A DNA stretch of 64,000 bases from contig NZ_JASZYF010000001.1 in the NCBI RefSeq assembly GCF_030317115.1, positions 1,103,109 through 1,167,108 on the forward strand. The letters are read 5' to 3'. The translations under genes and the position numbers were made by a program. Positions 59,602 through 64,000 of the stretch are shown here, piece after piece. The DNA is from Variovorax gracilis. Lineage in GTDB: Bacteria; Pseudomonadota; Gammaproteobacteria; Burkholderiales; Burkholderiaceae_C. Each line of letters opens with the position of its first letter. Position 1 is the stretch's first letter. The notes under the pieces were generated by a model. That model had not been told where the DNA came from and searched no databases. It saw only the letters and a list, made by a program, of their open reading frames with translations.

Positions 59602-61566
59602 TCAGCTGCGGATGCCGAGGATCGCGTCGAAGATGGTCGAAGCGGTCTGGATCACCTTGGCATTGGCCTGGTACATCTGCTGGAACATGAGCAGGTTGGC
59701 GGTCTCCTCGTCCTGGTTGACGCCGGAGATCGACTGCTGGCTCGCCTTGATCTGTCCGGTCACGCTGTCCTGCGTCTTGCTCGCGACCTTGATCTCCATG
59801 GCGCGGTTGCCGACCTGGCTCACCAGTTGCGAATACGCGCCGTTGAAGGTGGTGGTTCCGCCGCCCATCGTGGCCTTGCGCTGCAGTGCGCCGAGCAGCA
59901 GCGCATTGGCGGGGTCGGACACGCCGCCGGTGTTCTTGCCGATGGTGAAAGTGTCGCCCGTCGCCGGGGCGCCGCCGAGGCTGACGGTGATGCCGTCGAA
60001 GCTGATCTTGGCGCCTGCGGTGTAGGGCACGGGTGCACCGGCCGCGTAGTTGTTGACGGTACCGTCGGCCAGGGTCACGGTGATGGCGGAGGTCGCAGGG
60101 AAGCCCGACAACGAGTTGGTCGCGCCGTCGTAGCTCAAGGTCACGTTCGCGGCCAGCGGCGATGCGGGGTAGCCCGAACCGATCGTCGCGGTGCTGATGG
60201 CCCCGCTGCCCTGGTTGCCAGCGGTGTTGCCGGTGATGATCGGGGAGCCTGCGGCCACCTTGGCAGGGTCGAGAACCGCCACATCCATGTCGCGCGCGCC
60301 GGTGCGCGTCGGCTGGAGCAGGAAGGTGTCGCCGGGCGTGGCCCCGAGTCCGCCGGTGGAAAGGGTCACTCCGTCGAGCGTGACGGGAAAGTCGGAGTCG
60401 GCATTGATGCTGAACACCTGCTTGTCGGACAGCCGCGTCACGGTGTACTTCGGCGTGCCTCCCGACACCTCGATCGAATAGTCGCTGGTCGTGAGCTGGC
60501 TGGCATCGGTCACCGCCGCGCTGACGGGCCACGTGCCGGTGTTCTTCGCGTTCGAGAAGATGCCCGGCTTGGCCACCGTGAAGAAGTCCTGGCCGAGCGC
60601 CCCATTCAGGTCGACGCCCAGGTTGTGCTGGTCGTTGAACGCGCTGGCGAGCGAGATCGAGAGGCGGCCGATCGCGTTCTGCGTCGGGATGAGCGTCTCG
60701 GTGCGGAAGGTCATCAGGCCGCCGAGCGAACCACCGTTGAGGACGTTGTCCTTGAGTTCCGACACGTTGCCGGCGAGCCCCACGAGCGCCACCGCGGTGC
60801 GCGTCGGATCGGGTGCGGACGGGACGGCCTTCATCGAGGCGGCCCGGTCGCCCACGACAAGGGACTGGCCGCTGCCGATGAAGACGTTGTACTTGCCGTT
60901 GTCCTGCTCCAGCACCTTGACGTCGACGATCTGGCCCAGTTCGCTGACGAGCTGGTCGCGCTGGTCCAGCAGGTCGTTGGGCGGCTGGCCGCCGGCGACG
61001 GCGCTCATCATGCTGATCTGCTGGTTGAGGCTGGCGATCTTGCTGGCGTAGGTGTTGATCTGCTCGACACTGCCCGAGATCTGCTCATTGACCGACTCGT
61101 TGAGGTCGGTGAGGTACTGGTCGGTCGATCGGAACTTGCTCGACAACGATTGCGCCGAGCTGATGAGCTGCTGGCGCGCCGCCGAGTCTGCCGGCGTGTT
61201 GGCAACCCCCTGCACTGCCGTGAAGAAGTTCTGCATGAGCGGGCTCAGGCCGGCGGTCTTGTCGGCCAGGAGCGAATCGATGCGGTTGATTTCGGTGCCG
61301 TAGGAGGCCAGCGCCGCCGAAGCCGACTGGGCCGAGGCGAGCTGCGCGGTGAGGTAGCGGTCGTAGCTGCGCGTGACCGTGGTGACGCGCGCACCGCTGC
61401 CGATGTAGCCGGAACCCGAGCTGATCGCCGGGTTGGTCGAGACCTGTGCCACCTGGCGGCTGTAGCCTGCGGTGTACACATTGGCCGTGTTGTGGGCTGT
61501 GGTCACGAGCGCGGTCCGCGCGACGCCGAGACCGCTCAGGCCCGTGAAGAACAAGTTTCCTGACAT
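59602..61566 (-). CDS. flgK: Flagellar hook-associated protein FlgK
   Basis: FlgK (HAP1) sits directly on the hook. The 654-residue protein has the N-terminal signature (LFFTGLSGLGVARTALVTTA, then HNTANVYTAGYSRQ) and the C-terminal family end (GVNQDEETANLLMFQQMYQA, NAKVIQTASTIFDAILGI). The large central domain is Gly/Ser/Thr-rich. It is preceded by a sigma-28 promoter and followed by flgL. Confidence 0.97.
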   Translation of the reverse strand: MSGNLFFTGLSGLGVARTALVTTAHNTANVYTAGYSRQVAQVSTNPAISSGSGYIGSGARVTTVTRSYDRYLTAQLASAQSASAALASYGTEINRIDSLLADKTAGLSPLMQNFFTAVQGVANTPADSAARQQLISSAQSLSSKFRSTDQYLTDLNESVNEQISGSVEQINTYASKIASLNQQISMMSAVAGGQPPNDLLDQRDQLVSELGQIVDVKVLEQDNGKYNVFIGSGQSLVVGDRAASMKAVPSAPDPTRTAVALVGLAGNVSELKDNVLNGGSLGGLMTFRTETLIPTQNAIGRLSISLASAFNDQHNLGVDLNGALGQDFFTVAKPGIFSNAKNTGTWPVSAAVTDASQLTTSDYSIEVSGGTPKYTVTRLSDKQVFSINADSDFPVTLDGVTLSTGGLGATPGDTFLLQPTRTGARDMDVAVLDPAKVAAGSPIITGNTAGNQGSGAISTATIGSGYPASPLAANVTLSYDGATNSLSGFPATSAITVTLADGTVNNYAAGAPVPYTAGAKISFDGITVSLGGAPATGDTFTIGKNTGGVSDPANALLLGALQRKATMGGGTTTFNGAYSQLVSQVGNRAMEIKVASKTQDSVTGQIKASQQSISGVNQDEETANLLMFQQMYQANAKVIQTASTIFDAILGIRS

Positions 61567-61625
61567 GTGGCTTTACCTGTAGGGGGTGTTGGGTGCGGCA
61601 TCGTGTCGATGCCTGCTTGTGTTCT

Positions 61626-61652
61626 ATATCGGCAGCAGGTGCACAAAGTTGA
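61626..61652 (-). promoter_or_regulatory. Sigma-28 (FliA) promoter of flgKL
   Basis: On the minus strand the sequence is TCAA, 15 bases, GCCGATAT. That is one mismatch in each half from TAAA-N15-GCCGATAA with exact spacing. It lies about 60 bp upstream of flgK and just after the stop of the upstream chemoreceptor gene. Confidence 0.8.
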
Positions 61653-61663
61653 GGGCCGCGTCC

Positions 61664-63625
61664 CTAGCCGCGCAGCCGGAAGACGCTCACGACCTGCGAG
61701 AGGCCGCCGGCCTGCTCTTGCAGCGATTGCGCGGCGGCAGAGGCTTCCTCGACCAGCGCGGCGTTCTGCTGCGTCACCTGGTCCATCTGCGTGATCGCCT
61801 GGTTGATCTGCTCGATGCCCGAGGTCTGCTCCTGGCTCGCCGCCGTGATCTCGCCCATGATGTCCGTCACCCGCTTCACGCTGTCGACGATCTCTTCCAT
61901 CGTCTTGCCCGCTTCGGCCACCTGCTTGCTGCCTTCCTCGACCTTTTCCACCGAGTCGCCGATCAGCGTCTTGATCTCCTTGGCTGCGGCGGCCGAGCGC
62001 TGGGCCAGGCTGCGGACTTCGGAGGCAACCACGGCAAAGCCACGGCCTTGCTCGCCGGCGCGCGCAGCTTCGACCGCCGCGTTCAGCGCCAGGATGTTGG
62101 TCTGGAAGGCGATGCCGTCGATCACCCCGATGATGTCCACGATCTTGCGCGACGACGCATTGATCGAGCCCATGGTGTCCACCACCTGGCTGACCACGCT
62201 ACCGCCCTTCACCGCCACTTCGGACGCCGACACCGCCAACTGGTTGGCCTGACGCGCGTTGTCCGCGTTCTGCTTCACCGTGCTGGTGAGTTCTTCCATC
62301 GACGCGGCCGTCTGCTCCAGCGAGCTTGCCTGCTCCTCGGTGCGTGACGACAGATCCTGGTTGCCGCTGGCGATCTGCCCCGACGCGGTGGCGATGGTGT
62401 AGGTACCTTCACGCACCTGGCCGACCACCTGGGCCAGACTTTCGCGCATGGCTTCCACCGCGCGCGTGATCACGCCCATTTCGTCTCGGCGGTCCGACAG
62501 GAGCTGCTTTGACAGGTCGCCGCCGCCAATGACTTCGACATGCGCGCCCAAGAGGCTGAGCGGCCTCACCGTGCGGCGAATGAACATGACCAGCCCAAGC
62601 CCCAGCGCCAAGGCGGCGAGCGCGATGCATCCGCCGAGCCAGGCCAGTTGCCGATACAGGCCGCCGAGCACGTCGGAGGCGGGCACCTCCGCCACGACCA
62701 GCCAGCCGGTCGCCTCGCTCCTGGCGACAGACGCACGGCGTTCCCCGTTGCTGCCTGGCACGAGCACGGCCGGTGCACGATCGATCCAGAGCGCGTCTTC
62801 GCCCTTCAGGCGCTGCAGCCAGTCGGCCTCCTGCCCCGGCAGGATTTCAGCCAGCTTCTTGCCGGCGGCCGTCGGATGCAGCACCAGCGTCGCCTCGGCC
62901 CCCTTCGGGTTGACGACGTAGAGACCGCCGTTGTCGAAGATCCGGGTCTGGTTCACCGCTTCGCCGAGCGAGGCCTGCTGCCGCGAGATGTCGAGGCCGA
63001 TGTAGAGCACCGCCACGACGCGGCCGGACGCATCGCGCACCGGGTCGTAAACCGTGATGTAGGGCTTGCCGAACAGCGTGACGCGGCCGACGAAGCGCTT
63101 GCCCTGGCGCAACACCGGGTAGGCGGCGCTCTTGCGGTCGAGCAGGGTCCCGACGGCGCGCTCTCCGTTCTCCTTCTTGACCGAGGTGGTGATACGGCGG
63201 AAATCCTCGTCCTGCGCCACGAACACCGTCGCATTGGCGCCGGGGAAATCCCGCGCGAAGCCATCGACCTCGGCGGTGGTCGTGCTGTCGATCGGCGATC
63301 CGTTGCTGGTCAATACCCAGCCGGCCGGTTCATCGAGCTGGAAGGCCGATGCGAACTGCCGCCGGAATACGCCGAAGGCGCTTTCCGCGGTCGACTGCAT
63401 GGTCTGGTCGAAGATGTCGAGGGAGCGCGCGATGGCCTCCGCCTTCGCGTTGGCATACTGCGCCGCGGCACTCTGCCGCTGCGAGGACGCCAGGGCGTAG
63501 AACGCGCCCAGGAGCAGCAACGTCATTCCGAAGATCGCCACCCCGGCGCGCAGGCTCAAGGTCCGCGCGAGCGAGACGAAGGCCGGCGCGCGCCCTTCAC
63601 GGTTCTTCAAGCCACTCGATTCCAT
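61664..63625 (-). CDS. Methyl-accepting chemotaxis protein with periplasmic Cache-type domain
   Basis: A 653-residue receptor. The first membrane helix is near residues 27-47 ([20 protein letters not shown]). A periplasmic domain of about 280 residues ([20 protein letters not shown], then [20 protein letters not shown]) has the Cache_3/Cache_2 pattern for small ligands. The second helix (about 330-352) and a HAMP domain lead to the cytoplasmic signalling helices with hairpin tip [17 protein letters not shown]. The C-terminus ends SVFRLRG without a CheR-tethering pentapeptide. The ATG at 63625 has GGGAG at good spacing; two starts lie just upstream. Confidence 0.93.
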   Translation of the reverse strand: MESSGLKNREGRAPAFVSLARTLSLRAGVAIFGMTLLLLGAFYALASSQRQSAAAQYANAKAEAIARSLDIFDQTMQSTAESAFGVFRRQFASAFQLDEPAGWVLTSNGSPIDSTTTAEVDGFARDFPGANATVFVAQDEDFRRITTSVKKENGERAVGTLLDRKSAAYPVLRQGKRFVGRVTLFGKPYITVYDPVRDASGRVVAVLYIGLDISRQQASLGEAVNQTRIFDNGGLYVVNPKGAEATLVLHPTAAGKKLAEILPGQEADWLQRLKGEDALWIDRAPAVLVPGSNGERRASVARSEATGWLVVAEVPASDVLGGLYRQLAWLGGCIALAALALGLGLVMFIRRTVRPLSLLGAHVEVIGGGDLSKQLLSDRRDEMGVITRAVEAMRESLAQVVGQVREGTYTIATASGQIASGNQDLSSRTEEQASSLEQTAASMEELTSTVKQNADNARQANQLAVSASEVAVKGGSVVSQVVDTMGSINASSRKIVDIIGVIDGIAFQTNILALNAAVEAARAGEQGRGFAVVASEVRSLAQRSAAAAKEIKTLIGDSVEKVEEGSKQVAEAGKTMEEIVDSVKRVTDIMGEITAASQEQTSGIEQINQAITQMDQVTQQNAALVEEASAAAQSLQEQAGGLSQVVSVFRLRG

Positions 63626-63657
63626 CGACATCACTCCCTGTTTCCGTCTAATTGCAA

Positions 63658-64000
63658 CTATTCATGCGTGGCGCCCTGGGCCACGGCCAGGCGCGGGACG
63701 TTTTTCCCGCGCCGAACGCTCGATCCGGTGCGCGCCTTCGACGCTTGCGGGCGCGCAGCCGCCAGCGACGTGATCCGCGCCGGCGAAGCGTCATCGCCGC
63801 CGAGCCTGAAGATGCTGACCGCGTCCACGAGGCTGCCGGCCTGCTCCTGCAGCGATGCGGCCGCGGCAGCCGCTTCTTCCACCAGTGCCGCGTTCTGCTG
63901 CGTCACCTGGTCCATCTGCGTGATCGCCTGGTTGATCTGCTCGATGCCCGAGGTCTGCTCCTGGCTCGCCGCCGTGATCTCGCCCATGATGTCCGTCACC
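63658..64000 (-). CDS. Methyl-accepting chemotaxis protein, C-terminal part only
   Basis: The last 113 residues of a second chemoreceptor are seen; the rest lies beyond the window. The visible part is the end of the signalling helix bundle ([20 protein letters not shown]), then a Pro/Arg/Ala-rich tail of about 45 residues ending QGATHE with no CheR-tethering pentapeptide. It is 32 bp upstream of the other receptor gene. Its first 111 visible bases are identical to the matching part of that gene. Confidence 0.9.
   Translation of the reverse strand, partial: VTDIMGEITAASQEQTSGIEQINQAITQMDQVTQQNAALVEEAAAAAASLQEQAGSLVDAVSIFRLGGDDASPARITSLAAARPQASKARTGSSVRRGKNVPRLAVAQGATHE

Overview
The window is high-GC DNA (roughly two thirds G+C by eye) with long, tightly packed genes. 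Gene content and protein style point to a motile betaproteobacterium of the Burkholderiales, most like Comamonadaceae such as Variovorax. That assignment is inferred from family resemblance, not from a database search. No rRNA, tRNA or CRISPR array was seen.

Region 1 (1-25700) is a flagellar and chemotaxis island. On the minus strand, flhD-flhC (class I regulator), motA-motB, cheA, an EAL-like/HDOD gene and the start of cheR form one run. An unusually AT-rich gap of about 500 bp separates flhD from a second minus-strand block, read in the order fliC-flaG-fliD-fliS-fliT-(FliK-like)-(FlhB C-domain-like). A textbook sigma-28 promoter precedes fliC. Then fliE (minus) is divergent from fliFGHIJKLMNOPQR (plus). 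Two copies of a structured dispersed repeat sit in the fliN/fliO and fliP/fliQ junctions.

Region 2 (25704-31136) is accessory: an unrecognised 299-residue protein, an FMN-reductase-type flavoprotein, a complete IS110-family transposase, a DUF4345 membrane protein, a lipoprotein, a GFA-family protein and a LysE/RhtB exporter. Four copies of a GCAATTG motif lie between the unknown gene and the flavoprotein gene.

Region 3 (31294-51385) holds a D-aminoacylase-type amidohydrolase followed by a long co-directional cluster for alpha-glucan and trehalose metabolism: an (alpha/alpha)6 glycosidase-like protein, GlgB, GlgE, a TreS-maltokinase fusion, a channel-like membrane protein, GlgX, TreZ and a 1691-residue MalQ-TreY fusion. 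Together they encode a cycle. TreS makes maltose from trehalose, the kinase makes maltose 1-phosphate, and GlgE with GlgB builds branched glucan. GlgX and MalQ reshape the glucan, and TreY with TreZ release trehalose again. The embedded membrane protein, translationally coupled to glgX, suggests an osmotic role.

Region 4 (51500-58295) is a set of small or poorly characterised genes (DUF1488, a hypothetical, DUF3182 with an alpha/beta hydrolase, a PRC-barrel protein), then a minus-strand operon of a double-HTH regulator, a beta-propeller protein and a DUF899 protein, and a DUF4189 protein. A perfect palindrome lies in front of the regulator.

Region 5 (58357-64000) returns to motility: flgK-flgL with its own sigma-28 promoter, and two chemoreceptor genes, the second cut by the window end.
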